Assembly: GCA_903932685.1 (NCBI GenBank)
Contig: CAIZGX010000035.1
Span: 1 to 64,000 of the forward strand
Reading direction: 5' to 3'
DNA length: 64,000 bases
From: an uncultured Bacteroidota bacterium
GTDB taxonomy: Bacteria > Bacteroidota > Bacteroidia > Flavobacteriales_D > Sanyastnellaceae
The position numbers were made by a program, and so were the translations under genes. Shown piece by piece: positions 15,651 to 24,201 of this stretch. Below the pieces are notes generated by a model that saw only the letters and a program-made list of their open reading frames with translations, did no database searches and was not told the DNA's origin. Every line of letters begins with the position of its first letter. Within the stretch, counting starts at the first letter, position 1.

Positions 15651-16820
15651 TTAATTGAAATCGGTGTAGAGTAAATACTTTTTTCTTATTGCCTTGTAGG
15701 CATCTAAATCGTTCTGCCAAGAGAGGCGAATAACATCCTCTCCAACACCTCCAATTATCTGCTTCCTTAGTTGGGTTGTCCCAGCTAACTTATCGAAAAA
15801 ATTGGCAGACGTGAAAAACTTATCTTTATTCGGATAGTCTGAATACATGCTAATGAGCCATGAAAGATTCAATTGCGTGGGACGTTTCTCGAAACTAACC
15901 TTCGCTCCCTTGCAAAGTTGATTCTCGAAAGGGGGATTGGTAGACACGCCAGGTATTTCTTTCGGGGTGAAAGTAGTTTCACCCACTTTACAATTTGGAA
16001 ATCCAAATTGCTGAAAGGGAAGATCTGTTCCTCGTCCTATGCTTATGCTTGTTCCTTCAAACCAGCATAAACTTGGATAAGCGTAAATGGAAGTGATGTT
16101 GGGTAAGTTTGGAGAAGGCTTGATTGGCAATTCGAAATAAGAATTGTGAGTATAATCGCTGCAGGGGATAACCGTTAGTTCGCAAGATTTTCCACCACTT
16201 AGCCAACCTTCCCCACTGATCATTTCCGCTAATTCACCGAGTGTGCATCCGTGTACAATTGGAATGGGAAGCTGCCCCACAAACGAATACAACTTTTTAT
16301 CTGTCATTACCGGTCCGTCAACGTAGTAACCATTCGGATTTGGTCGATCTAAAACAACTACAGCCTTTTTGCTTAAAACCGCTGCTTCCATAACCTCTTG
16401 CATGGTGGCCAAAAAAGTATAGAACCGAACCCCAACATCTTGAATATCGAAAACAATCACATCTACATCGGCGAGCATCTCTGCAGTAGGTCTTGTATGA
16501 TTTCCGTATAATGAAATAATGGGAAGCTTCGTTTTTTTATCCGTGCCGTCATTCACATGATCACCGTTCCCGGCTTCGCCTCGAAAACCATGCTCAGGCG
16601 CGAATATTTTCACCACTTGAATTCCACTTGATAAAAGTGTGTCTACTAAGTGAACATTTCCAATTACACTGGTCTGATTGGCTACAACAGCCACGCGCGT
16701 ATTCCTCAATAATCCAAAGTAGGCGCCTGTGTTTGAGGCACCCGAGACTTGCGCAAGCACCTGAACCATGCTTAACAGTAAAACAACAAATAATATGAGA
16801 TGAAAACGAATGTGTTTCAT
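15651..16820 (-). CDS. namZ: Exo-beta-N-acetylmuramidase NamZ (DUF1343)
   Basis: A secreted glycoside hydrolase family (DUF1343; characterised as NamZ) that removes terminal MurNAc from peptidoglycan fragments. The 389-residue protein has a signal peptide ending VQVLAQ, then VAVVANQTSVIG, IFAPEHGFRGEAGNGDHV, VIVFDIQDVGVRFYTFLATM, VVLDRPNPNGYYVDGPV and GRGTDLPFQQFGFP, all well-conserved family segments including the Glu in PEHGFRG. The start at 16820 is chosen because AAAATTTG, a near -7 box, lies between it and an upstream ATG at 16841. Confidence 0.9.
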   Translation of the reverse strand: MKHIRFHLILFVVLLLSMVQVLAQVSGASNTGAYFGLLRNTRVAVVANQTSVIGNVHLVDTLLSSGIQVVKIFAPEHGFRGEAGNGDHVNDGTDKKTKLPIISLYGNHTRPTAEMLADVDVIVFDIQDVGVRFYTFLATMQEVMEAAVLSKKAVVVLDRPNPNGYYVDGPVMTDKKLYSFVGQLPIPIVHGCTLGELAEMISGEGWLSGGKSCELTVIPCSDYTHNSYFELPIKPSPNLPNITSIYAYPSLCWFEGTSISIGRGTDLPFQQFGFPNCKVGETTFTPKEIPGVSTNPPFENQLCKGAKVSFEKRPTQLNLSWLISMYSDYPNKDKFFTSANFFDKLAGTTQLRKQIIGGVGEDVIRLSWQNDLDAYKAIRKKYLLYTDFN

Positions 16821-16899
16821 GGGCACACAAATTTTGTTCATTCTTAACCAAAATCGAACCGAAATAAATGAAGTTAGTAACTTTCCAATGTCGAAGTCC

Positions 16900-16907
16900 T
16901 AACTTTG
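16900..16907 (+). promoter_or_regulatory. -7 promoter box of the second LolC/E-type gene
   Basis: TAACTTTG exactly matches TAnnTTTG and ends 7 bases before the ATG at 16915. The -33 region has no clear TTG at 19 bases. Confidence 0.45.
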
Positions 16908-16914
16908 AGCCGCA

Positions 16915-18444
16915 ATGAAATCTTTTAAACTAGCCTCTTTCTTAGCTTTTCGCATGTTGAAGGCAAGCGACGATGGGCCTATTTCTAAGCCAATTGTCCG
17001 CATTGCTATGTGGGGAGTAGCAATAGGAATTGCACTTATGATACTTGCATTGGCCGTTGTGAAAGGATTTCAATCGGAGGTGCGACAAAAAGTTATAGGA
17101 TTCGGCGGACATTTTCAAATTGTTTCAAACGGTGATAATGCCGCACAAGAATCGGTGCCGTTGCTTTACGATAAAACCTTAATTCAAGAATTAAAGAAAA
17201 TTACAGGCATAAAAAACATCAGTGTTTATGCGCAAAAGCCTGCCATTGTGGAGTCAAAGGCTGGATTGTCAGGTGTTGTTGCGAAGGGAATCGAGGAACA
17301 ATACGACACCACTTTTTTGCACAGTGTACTTACGCAAGGAAGAATCATGAAGTTGACTTACGAAGCGGATACACTTCCTGAAGCTGAAATTGTTTTGTCT
17401 GAATATATTGCCAATCGACTAGCGCTTCAATTGGGACAGAAGATGAGTTTATATATCGTGAATAGCGAAGACGACATTCAACAACAAAATTTCACGCTGG
17501 TTGGAACCTATAAAACGGAACTCGAAGAGTATGACGAGAAATTTATTTTCGTTCACCTCGCCTATCTGCAGCAATTCGGTGGATGGGGACTTCAAGGACA
17601 AATTGTGGTAGATACGGCAACGGTTCCGTTGCTCACTTTCATTACTCCTATTGGCTTCGGGAACAACGGAGAATTCGAACAACATTGGCTCGACGGAAGG
17701 CCTGCTAAGGATCCTATCTATTATTTGGAAATGCGCGACACTACCTTCGGTTTAATTACGACTGCGCCTTATCAAATTCCGGACACCACTTACGTTCACC
17801 TAAAATTCCCAGCTCACGGCGAGAATGAATTCGTTACTCCGCGATGGACTTATTCGAACTTACGCGGAAGCGAAGTGAATTACATTGGTGGGTATGAAGT
17901 TCAAGTTGAAAATTATGAAGCGCTTGAGCAAGTGAGAGATCCCTTGTGGGAAGCTATTCCGTATGATTTGTTCGTCATTCCCCTCACCGACCGCAATCCA
18001 GAAATCTTTGCTTGGTTGGAAATGTTAGACGTCAACGTTGCAATCATTGTGGTTCTAATGGTCGTGCTATCCATTGTGAACATGACCTCTGCATTGCTTA
18101 TTCTCATTCTCGAGAGACAATCGTTTATTGGAACATTAAAATCCATGGGATTACCGAATCCAATTTTGTTGCGCGTCTTCCTTTGGCACGCTGCACACAT
18201 CATTGGAAAGGGTGTAATAATTGGAAATGTCCTCGGTATTGGAATCGCTCTGTTTCAGAAATACACCGGGTTTTTCAAATTAGATCCAGCGAATTACTAC
18301 GTTTCTGAAATTCCCATTCTCATGAATCCCACGGAAATAGTTGTGTTGAATGCGCTTACGCTTTGCGTTTGCGTATTAGCCATGATTCTTCCATCGCTGT
18401 ATGTATCAACCTTCCGACCAGCAGAGTCGATCAGAAAAAATTAA
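16915..18444 (+). CDS. LolC/LolE-family ABC transporter permease (second paralogue)
   Basis: A 509-residue inner-membrane permease, longer than the paralogue at 2514 because of a bigger periplasmic domain. It has an N-terminal helix (IAMWGVAIGIALMILALAVV), a periplasmic region from about residue 50 to 375, then three helices beginning VNVAIIVVLMVVLSIVNMTS, with LERQSFIGTLKSMG in the coupling-helix position of FtsX-type permeases and a C-terminal RPAESIRKN. Lipoprotein release is the likely role, by family. The LolD ATPase is not nearby. It ends 23 bases before the cystathionine beta-synthase-like gene. Confidence 0.82.
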   Translation: MKSFKLASFLAFRMLKASDDGPISKPIVRIAMWGVAIGIALMILALAVVKGFQSEVRQKVIGFGGHFQIVSNGDNAAQESVPLLYDKTLIQELKKITGIKNISVYAQKPAIVESKAGLSGVVAKGIEEQYDTTFLHSVLTQGRIMKLTYEADTLPEAEIVLSEYIANRLALQLGQKMSLYIVNSEDDIQQQNFTLVGTYKTELEEYDEKFIFVHLAYLQQFGGWGLQGQIVVDTATVPLLTFITPIGFGNNGEFEQHWLDGRPAKDPIYYLEMRDTTFGLITTAPYQIPDTTYVHLKFPAHGENEFVTPRWTYSNLRGSEVNYIGGYEVQVENYEALEQVRDPLWEAIPYDLFVIPLTDRNPEIFAWLEMLDVNVAIIVVLMVVLSIVNMTSALLILILERQSFIGTLKSMGLPNPILLRVFLWHAAHIIGKGVIIGNVLGIGIALFQKYTGFFKLDPANYYVSEIPILMNPTEIVVLNALTLCVCVLAMILPSLYVSTFRPAESIRKN

Positions 18445-18455
18445 ATCTCCTAACC

Positions 18456-18463
18456 TACCTTCG
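18456..18463 (+). promoter_or_regulatory. Candidate -7 box of the cysteine/cystathionine synthase gene
   Basis: TACCTTCG (TAnnTTTG with T to C) lies 4 bases before the ATG at 18468, as for hmgA and rbfA. Confidence 0.35.
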
Positions 18464-18467
18464 CAGT

Positions 18468-19445
18468 ATGAAGTATCACGAAAATATTCTTGGAACCATT
18501 GGCAATACACCTATGGTGAAATTAAACACCATAGTGAAAGACATTCCAGCGTTAGTGTTGGCAAAAGTGGAAACCTTTAATCCTGGCAATTCAATCAAAG
18601 ACCGTATGGCGTTGAAGATGATTGAAGATGCGGAAAAAGATGGGAGATTGAAACCAGGAGGAACCATTATCGAAGGAACTTCTGGTAACACGGGAATGGG
18701 CTTGGCCATTGCGGCTATCATGAAAGGATACAAGTGCATTTTTACAAGTACCGATAAGCAGAGTAAAGAAAAGTTCGATGCACTTCGTGCGTTAGGGGCA
18801 GAAGTTATAGTTTGTCCAACCGATGTGGATCCAGAAGATCCTCGCTCATACTATAGCGTTTCTTCTCGTCTTGAAAAAGAAACACCAAATTCTTGGAAGC
18901 CGAATCAGTATGACAATCCGAGCAATGCTCAAGCGCATTACGAATCTACTGGTCCAGAGATTTGGGATCAAACAGATGGTAAGATTACACACTTGGTTGT
19001 AGGTGTTGGAACAGGTGGAACTATTTCTGGAACTGCTCGTTTCTTGAAAGAGAAAAATCCGAATATTCAAGTGTTGGGAATTGACACTTACGGCTCGGTT
19101 TTCAAAAAATACAAAGAGACTGGTGAATTCGATAAGAATGAAATCTATAGTTATGTCACCGAAGGAATTGGTGAAGATTTCCTTCCTGAAAATGTTGACT
19201 TCAATTTAATTGATCATTTCGAAAAAGTAACAGACAAAGACGCCGCCATATACACACGAAAGGTTTCCAAAGAAGAAGGCATCTTTGCTGGAAACAGCGC
19301 TGGATCTGCCATGGCGGGTGTCATTCAAATGAAAGATAGATTCAAAGAAGGAGATGTTGTGGTAGTCATTTTTCACGACCACGGAACTCGCTACTTAGGC
19401 AAGATGTTCAACGACGATTGGATGAAATCGAAAGGTTGGTTATAA
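18468..19445 (+). CDS. PLP-dependent cysteine synthase / cystathionine beta-synthase-like enzyme
   Basis: A fold-type II PLP enzyme of 325 residues. The PLP lysine is Lys44 in NPGNSIKDRM; the substrate loop is EGTSGNTGMGLAIAA; the phosphate loop is VGVGTGGTISGTARFL. Several segments follow the catalytic core of eukaryotic cystathionine beta-synthase more than CysK: MIEDAEKDGRLKPGG, VTEGIGEDFLPENVD and the end DDWMKSKGWL. The regulatory CBS domains are absent. It could thus make cystathionine from serine and homocysteine, or act as O-acetylserine sulfhydrylase; sequence alone does not settle this. It is convergent with rocD, 10 bases apart. Confidence 0.88.
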   Translation: MKYHENILGTIGNTPMVKLNTIVKDIPALVLAKVETFNPGNSIKDRMALKMIEDAEKDGRLKPGGTIIEGTSGNTGMGLAIAAIMKGYKCIFTSTDKQSKEKFDALRALGAEVIVCPTDVDPEDPRSYYSVSSRLEKETPNSWKPNQYDNPSNAQAHYESTGPEIWDQTDGKITHLVVGVGTGGTISGTARFLKEKNPNIQVLGIDTYGSVFKKYKETGEFDKNEIYSYVTEGIGEDFLPENVDFNLIDHFEKVTDKDAAIYTRKVSKEEGIFAGNSAGSAMAGVIQMKDRFKEGDVVVVIFHDHGTRYLGKMFNDDWMKSKGWL

Positions 19446-19455
19446 CCCTTTCGTT

Positions 19456-20697
19456 TTACTTCTTGGCGTGAGCTTTAATGACGTTTGAAATAATTTCAAC
19501 GCATTGCATAATCTCGGCTTCAGTGATACACAGCGGCGGAGCAAAACGGATAATGTTTCCGTGGGTTGGCTTGGCCAGTAAACCATTCTTCGCAAGGTCT
19601 ACACAAATATTCCAAGCCGCTTCACTTTCTTCGTTATCATCAATCACCACAGCGTTCAACAATCCTTTCCCGCGAACAAGCGTAACCAACGAAACTTCGC
19701 TTTGAAGTTTTCTCATTTCGCTTCTGAATAATTCTCCTAAGCGCTCTGCGTTTTCTGCCATGTTTTCATCTCGAAGTACTTCCAACGCGGCTGTTGCAAC
19801 TGCGCAAGCCAATGGATTTCCGCCGTAGGTGCTGCCGTGCTCACCTGGCTTGATCGTAAGGATAATTTCATTGCTTGAAAGAACCGCACTTACCGGAAGA
19901 ACTCCTCCTGAAAGCGCTTTTCCTAGAACTAAAATATCGGGCTTTACATTTTCATGATCGCAAGCCAACATCTTTCCTGTACGTGCCAATCCAGTTTGAA
20001 CCTCATCGGCAATCATCAACACATTGTGCTTCGTGCACAACGCACGCACTCCCGCTAAATATCCTTCATGCGGAACAACCACGCCCGCTTCCCCTTGAAT
20101 AGGTTCGAACATGAATCCAGCAATGTTCGGATCGCTCGACAAACAAGCCTCTAACGCACTTAAATCATTGTAAGGAATAGATAGAAAACCAGGCATATAA
20201 GGACCAAAGCCTGCATAACTGCTAGGATCCTGAGAGGTAGAAATTGCAGCCAATGTTCTTCCCCAAAAATTCCCTTCTACAAAAACTACTTTCGCTTGGT
20301 TATCTGCAATGCCCTTCACTTTGTATCCCCACTTCCGCGCCAGTTTCACTGCTGTTTCACCGCCTTCCACTCCTGTATTCATTGGAAGTACTTTTTCATA
20401 ACCGAAGTATTCAGTAATGAACTTTTCATACGTCCCTAATTCGCTGTTGTAAAACGCACGAGAAGTGAGTGTCACTTTCTCAGCTTGATCTTTCAATGCT
20501 TGAATAATCTTCGGATGGCAGTGTCCTTGATTCACTGCAGAATAAGCCGAAAGAAAATCGAAATACTCCTTCCCTTCTAAATCCCAAACCTTCGCGCCTT
20601 TCCCCTTCGCAATGACTACCGGAATCGGATGGTAATTGTGAGCTCCATAATTGTCTTCCAATTCCATGGCTTGCGCCGAAGTAAGATTTGAATTCAT
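19456..20697 (-). CDS. rocD: Ornithine--oxo-acid aminotransferase
   Basis: A class III aminotransferase that converts ornithine to glutamate semialdehyde in arginine/proline metabolism. The 413-residue protein has the ornithine-specific start [14 protein letters not shown], the PLP region [35 protein letters not shown], the Schiff-base Lys in [19 protein letters not shown], and [17 protein letters not shown]. It is divergent from ndk; a TAAATTCG box lies 16 bases upstream of its ATG. Confidence 0.95.
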   Translation of the reverse strand: MNSNLTSAQAMELEDNYGAHNYHPIPVVIAKGKGAKVWDLEGKEYFDFLSAYSAVNQGHCHPKIIQALKDQAEKVTLTSRAFYNSELGTYEKFITEYFGYEKVLPMNTGVEGGETAVKLARKWGYKVKGIADNQAKVVFVEGNFWGRTLAAISTSQDPSSYAGFGPYMPGFLSIPYNDLSALEACLSSDPNIAGFMFEPIQGEAGVVVPHEGYLAGVRALCTKHNVLMIADEVQTGLARTGKMLACDHENVKPDILVLGKALSGGVLPVSAVLSSNEIILTIKPGEHGSTYGGNPLACAVATAALEVLRDENMAENAERLGELFRSEMRKLQSEVSLVTLVRGKGLLNAVVIDDNEESEAAWNICVDLAKNGLLAKPTHGNIIRFAPPLCITEAEIMQCVEIISNVIKAHAKK

Positions 20698-20713
20698 CTC
20701 AGTTAATTTTCAG

Positions 20714-20721
20714 CGAATTTA
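20714..20721 (-). promoter_or_regulatory. Candidate -7 box of rocD
   Basis: The minus strand reads TAAATTCG (one change from TAnnTTTG), 16 bases before the rocD ATG and within the 64-base divergent gap shared with ndk. Confidence 0.35.
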
Positions 20722-20735
20722 GAATGGGAATGTTG

Positions 20736-20743
20736 TATTTTTG
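20736..20743 (+). promoter_or_regulatory. -7 promoter box of ndk
   Basis: TATTTTTG is an exact TAnnTTTG match, 18 bases before the ndk ATG at 20762. The in-frame ATG at 20741 overlaps this box, supporting the shorter start. Confidence 0.5.
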
Positions 20744-20761
20744 CAATCCAAAATATTTATT

Positions 20762-21181
20762 ATGTCAGGAAACCGCACTTTTACGATGATTAAGCCAGAT
20801 GCAACAGCTGCTGGTAACACAGGAAAAATCATTGACAAAATCATTGAGTCAGGATTCACTATCCGCGCAATGAAATTAACACAACTTACTCTAGAAGATG
20901 CTTCTCGTTTTTACGAGGTTCACAAAGAGCGTTCATTCTACGGAGAATTAGTAGAATACATGACGAGCGGACCAATCGTGGCTGCTATTCTTGAAAAAGA
21001 TAACGCTGTTGAAAGCTTCAGAACACTTATTGGTGCTACTGATCCTACAAAAGCAGACGAAGGAACTATCCGTCGCATGTTTGCTACAAGTATTGCGGCT
21101 AACGCAGTTCACGGTTCAGATAGCGACGAGAATGCGGCCATTGAAGGTTCATTCTTCTTCTCTAAGCGCGAGCAAGTTTAA
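20762..21181 (+). CDS. ndk: Nucleoside diphosphate kinase
   Basis: Ndk equilibrates nucleoside triphosphates through a phospho-His. The 139-residue protein starts [19 protein letters not shown] and contains [39 protein letters not shown], and the active-site His in [12 protein letters not shown]. The start at 20762 begins at the conserved N-terminus; a frame extension of seven codons upstream overlaps the promoter box. A rho-independent terminator follows 28 bases later. Confidence 0.97.
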   Translation: MSGNRTFTMIKPDATAAGNTGKIIDKIIESGFTIRAMKLTQLTLEDASRFYEVHKERSFYGELVEYMTSGPIVAAILEKDNAVESFRTLIGATDPTKADEGTIRRMFATSIAANAVHGSDSDENAAIEGSFFFSKREQV

Positions 21182-21208
21182 GTTTTTAAATAAAAACTGA
21201 AAAAACAT

Positions 21209-21237
21209 CGGGAGCTCGCTTTAATTAGCAGCTCCCG
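21209..21237 (+). terminator. Rho-independent terminator after ndk
   Basis: CGGGAGCT (21209-21216) pairs with AGCTCCCG (21230-21237), with further GCT/AGC pairing inside, followed by the T-rich ATTTATTTTT. The tail contains the icd promoter box. Confidence 0.8.
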
Positions 21238-21240
21238 ATT

Positions 21241-21248
21241 TATTTTTG
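21241..21248 (+). promoter_or_regulatory. -7 promoter box of icd within the ndk terminator tail
   Basis: TATTTTTG, an exact TAnnTTTG match, lies in the T-rich tail of the preceding hairpin and 19 bases upstream of the icd ATG. Confidence 0.5.
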
Positions 21249-21267
21249 TACCCTAATCAATCAAGAC

Positions 21268-22497
21268 ATGAATAAAATCAAAGTAGCCAATCCCATTGTT
21301 GAAATGGATGGCGATGAAATGACTCGTATCATTTGGAAATACATTAAAGACAAATTAATTCTTCCATACGTAGAACTCGACATTAAATATTTCGATTTAG
21401 GAATGGAGAATCGTGATGCTACCGAGGACCGCGTAACTGTTGAGTCTGCAGAAGCTACTTTGAAATACAATGTCGCGGTTAAGTGCGCCACCATCACTCC
21501 TGACGAAGCGCGTGTTCAAGAATTTGGTTTGAAGAAAATGTGGAAGTCACCAAACGGAACCATTCGTAACATTATAGGTGGAACTGTTTTCCGTGAGCCA
21601 ATCATTTGTAACAACATTCCGAAGTTGGTTCCAGGTTGGACGAAACCGATTAACATTGGTCGTCACGCCTTTGGAGACCAATACCGTGCTACGGATACTG
21701 TAATCAAAGGGAAAGGAAAATTAACCATGACCTACACCCCTGAAGACGGCGGTGAAACAAAGTCTTGGGAAGTCTTTAACTTCGATGGCGACGGTGTTGC
21801 AATGGCTATGTACAACACAGACGAGAGCATTTATGGTTTCGCTCGCAGTTGTTTCAACCAAGCCATTATGCGCAATTGGAATTTATATTTCTCTTCTAAG
21901 AATACTATTTTGAAACACTACGACGGACGTTTCAAAGACATCTTTGAAGAAGTATATCAGAATGAATTCAAATCAAAATTCGCTGAGTTAGGTATCACCT
22001 ACGAACATCGTTTAATTGATGATATGGTTGCATTCTGCTTGAAGAGCGACGGAGGATTTGTTTGGGCTTGCAAGAACTACGACGGAGACGTTCAAAGTGA
22101 TATCGTAGCGCAAGGATTCGGTTCATTGGGACTTATGACTTCAGCATTAATTACTCCAGATGGAATGACTATGGAAGCGGAAGCGGCTCACGGAACAGTG
22201 ACACGCCACTACCGTCAGCACCAACAAGGAAAGAAAACTTCTACCAATCCGATAGCTTCTATTTTTGCATGGACTCAAGGTCTTGCTTTCCGCGGAAAAT
22301 TAGACAGCAACCAAGAGTTAATCACTTTTGCGCAAACACTTGAAACGGTTTGTGTTGATTTGGTTCAAGGTGGAAAAATGACAAAGGACCTTGCCGTTTG
22401 CATTCACGGAAGTGAGACACGTGAAGAACATTATTTAACCACTGAAGATTTCCTTGATGCTATTGATCAAGAATTAAAGAATCGATTATCGAATTAA
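21268..22497 (+). CDS. icd: NADP-dependent isocitrate dehydrogenase, eukaryotic-type
   Basis: Oxidises isocitrate to 2-oxoglutarate in the TCA cycle. At 409 residues this is the homodimeric type II form resembling mitochondrial and cytosolic enzymes rather than E. coli Icd: [71 protein letters not shown], and [20 protein letters not shown], the NADP-binding region. Flanked by terminators on both sides, it is probably monocistronic. Confidence 0.96.
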   Translation: MNKIKVANPIVEMDGDEMTRIIWKYIKDKLILPYVELDIKYFDLGMENRDATEDRVTVESAEATLKYNVAVKCATITPDEARVQEFGLKKMWKSPNGTIRNIIGGTVFREPIICNNIPKLVPGWTKPINIGRHAFGDQYRATDTVIKGKGKLTMTYTPEDGGETKSWEVFNFDGDGVAMAMYNTDESIYGFARSCFNQAIMRNWNLYFSSKNTILKHYDGRFKDIFEEVYQNEFKSKFAELGITYEHRLIDDMVAFCLKSDGGFVWACKNYDGDVQSDIVAQGFGSLGLMTSALITPDGMTMEAEAAHGTVTRHYRQHQQGKKTSTNPIASIFAWTQGLAFRGKLDSNQELITFAQTLETVCVDLVQGGKMTKDLAVCIHGSETREEHYLTTEDFLDAIDQELKNRLSN

Positions 22498-22520
22498 TTC
22501 GAATAGAATAACCTTATGAA

Positions 22521-22548
22521 AAGACTCGCTTCGGCGGGTCTTTTTTTT
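22521..22548 (+). terminator. Terminator after icd, possibly bidirectional
   Basis: AAGACTCGC (22521-22529) pairs with GCGGGTCTT (22534-22542, one G-T pair) around a TTCG loop, followed by eight T (22541-22548). The opposite strand ends in TCTTTT, and the convergent lipoprotein gene stops at 22547, so it may serve both. Confidence 0.85.
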
Positions 22549-23047
22549 ATGGCTTTAAATAAACAGGAGAATATACTGTGTTGGAAAAATTTAAATCTCT
22601 ATCGCAAATGCGCACTGAAAATCTACAGGTGTCAAATCCGCTATTTAAGTAATAGCCTGGGTACATCTGAACGGTAATGGTGCCCTTTTGTGTTTTGTTC
22701 TGACCAGGCGGTGTTGCCCACGGCACGCGGTAATAGAACGGAACTGCATTCGGATTTAAACAAGGTTCTTCGCTTATTTGCATCCATGTTCCATTGCGCA
22801 ATTCCTCGTAAATACAAAACAAATTGTAACGCGTATCGCATGCGCCGAAAACTCCTGAAGTATCAGACTGACCGAGACCTACATTTCCATCTCCGTCAAT
22901 AAAATCGACTTGTAAAAAAGCGCTGTCGCTGCTCACTGTTAAGCGTACAGCCTCAATGCTCGGCTCATCTGGATAAGTCTCCACCTTTAAGCAGCTGCTC
23001 ACTAAGAGAGTAAGGAAAATAAAAAGTAGTGTCCCAATCTTTCGCAT
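22547..23047 (-). CDS. Predicted lipoprotein, unknown function
   Basis: A 166-residue protein with a lipoprotein signal (MRKIGTLLFIFLTLLVSSC, Cys19). The mature part contains LQVDFIDGDGNVGLGQSDTSG, a segment common in conserved Bacteroidota lipoproteins where an Asp-rich loop may bind calcium, then a beta-rich remainder with four more Cys ending FSNTVYSPVYLKP. It lies in its own unit, convergent with icd and divergent from the acyl-activating gene. No function can be assigned. Confidence 0.75.
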   Translation of the reverse strand: MRKIGTLLFIFLTLLVSSCLKVETYPDEPSIEAVRLTVSSDSAFLQVDFIDGDGNVGLGQSDTSGVFGACDTRYNLFCIYEELRNGTWMQISEEPCLNPNAVPFYYRVPWATPPGQNKTQKGTITVQMYPGYYLNSGFDTCRFSVRICDRDLNFSNTVYSPVYLKP

Positions 23048-23082
23048 CTTTGTAAAGATAAAGAACGAAAGGTATTTCAGTG

Positions 23083-24057
23083 ATGAACAAAATGGATTTT
23101 ACACAAACAACTTCCGAAAATTTTAACACGCTTGCGCTAGCGACTTTTCAGAAGCAACTTGATAAATCCTCAGTTTACAAGGCCTTTTGCAAGGCCCTTG
23201 GCAAAGATTCTCTGGCAATTAACTCTTGGAAAGAAATTCCGTTTTTACCTATTTCGTTTTTCAAAACCCATCGCGTCTGTCAAGACCGGCCTATTGTCCA
23301 CACCTTCGAGAGTAGCGGCACAGGCGGAAATCGAAGTCAGCATTTAGTCAACGATCTTTCACTTTACGAGCAATCATTTTTCCCCACCTTCAAGAAATAT
23401 TTGGAAACACCCGTTGAAGAAGTCAGCCTTTTAGCGTTGCTTCCTTCTTACTTGGAAAGAAATAATTCTTCTTTGGTCTATATGGTGAATGCCTTGTTGC
23501 CGCATGCGCACAAGACTTCTGGTTTTTTCTTAAATGATTTCACCACTTTGAAGAATAAGCTCGAAGAGAATGAAAAAAATGAAGTTAAAACACTGTTGAT
23601 CGGAGTGTCATTTGCCTTGTTGGATTTTTCAGAACAATTCCCAATGGTATTAAAGCACACCACTATCATGGAAACCGGTGGGATGAAGGGAAGAAGAGAA
23701 GAGCTTACAAGAACTGAGCTACACGCTCAGCTTTGTCAGGCCTTTCAAGTGAATGTAATTCACAGTGAGTATGGAATGACTGAACTTTTTTCTCAAGCGT
23801 ATTCCAAGGGGAACGGCGTGTTTGAATGTCCACCCTGGATGAAAGTCGTTTGCAGAGATCTTCAAGACCCTCTTGCACTTTTACCTAATGGTAAAAGAGG
23901 GGCATTGAATATTATAGACTTGGCCAATCAGAATTCTTGTGCCTTTATTGCCACTGAAGACCTGGGCATTGTCCATGAAAATGGAACCTTCGAAATACTC
24001 GGAAGAATGAATCACGCCGAGATTAGAGGATGTAATTTACTTTTTTCAGAATCCTAG
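23083..24057 (+). CDS. LuxE/PaaK-like acyl-activating (acyl-protein synthetase) family protein
   Basis: A 324-residue protein of the ANL adenylating superfamily resembling LuxE acyl-protein synthetases. Visible are EIPFLPISFFKTHRVC, the Ser/Gly-rich nucleotide loop TFESSGTGGNRSQ, IMETGGMKGRREELTR, and VIHSEYGMTELFSQAYS, the A5-like motif. It should activate a fatty acid or other carboxylate as acyl-AMP. No LuxC/LuxD reductase genes are present, so no bioluminescence role is implied; in flavobacteria such stand-alone genes are annotated only as acyl transferases. The ATG at 23083 is used. Confidence 0.78.
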   Translation: MNKMDFTQTTSENFNTLALATFQKQLDKSSVYKAFCKALGKDSLAINSWKEIPFLPISFFKTHRVCQDRPIVHTFESSGTGGNRSQHLVNDLSLYEQSFFPTFKKYLETPVEEVSLLALLPSYLERNNSSLVYMVNALLPHAHKTSGFFLNDFTTLKNKLEENEKNEVKTLLIGVSFALLDFSEQFPMVLKHTTIMETGGMKGRREELTRTELHAQLCQAFQVNVIHSEYGMTELFSQAYSKGNGVFECPPWMKVVCRDLQDPLALLPNGKRGALNIIDLANQNSCAFIATEDLGIVHENGTFEILGRMNHAEIRGCNLLFSES

Positions 24058-24164
24058 GCAACCATTTATTTTCTTCCTCGTCTTAATTATAGAAGTTTCT
24101 AACTTCTTAAGCCGAATTGAAATGTGTTGGGCAGGACAATTGGGTGATATGATTTCCTAAACAA

Positions 24165-24201
24165 AATAAGCAGGGGGTTCCAAAGGGAACCCCTGCTTAT
24201 T
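24165..24201 (-). terminator. Strong terminator between tyrS and the acyl-activating gene
   Basis: AATAAGCAGGGGGTTCC (24165-24181) pairs with GGAACCCCTGCTTATT (24186-24201) with one bulged G. It begins directly after the tyrS stop and is followed on the minus strand by TTATTTTG. It may also stop transcripts from 23083-24057 about 110 bases downstream. The rest of this 144-base gap shows nothing. Confidence 0.85.

Noticed and set aside
18445-18467. Riboswitch before the cysteine/cystathionine synthase gene
   Set aside because: The gap is 23 bases, too short for a riboswitch, and carries only a -7-like box.
23083-24057. Bioluminescence (lux) gene
   Set aside because: Only the LuxE-like adenylation family is present; LuxA-D are absent.
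24058-24201. tRNA or small RNA gene in the gap after the acyl-activating gene
   Set aside because: No cloverleaf is apparent; the only strong structure is the terminator hairpin at 24165-24201.
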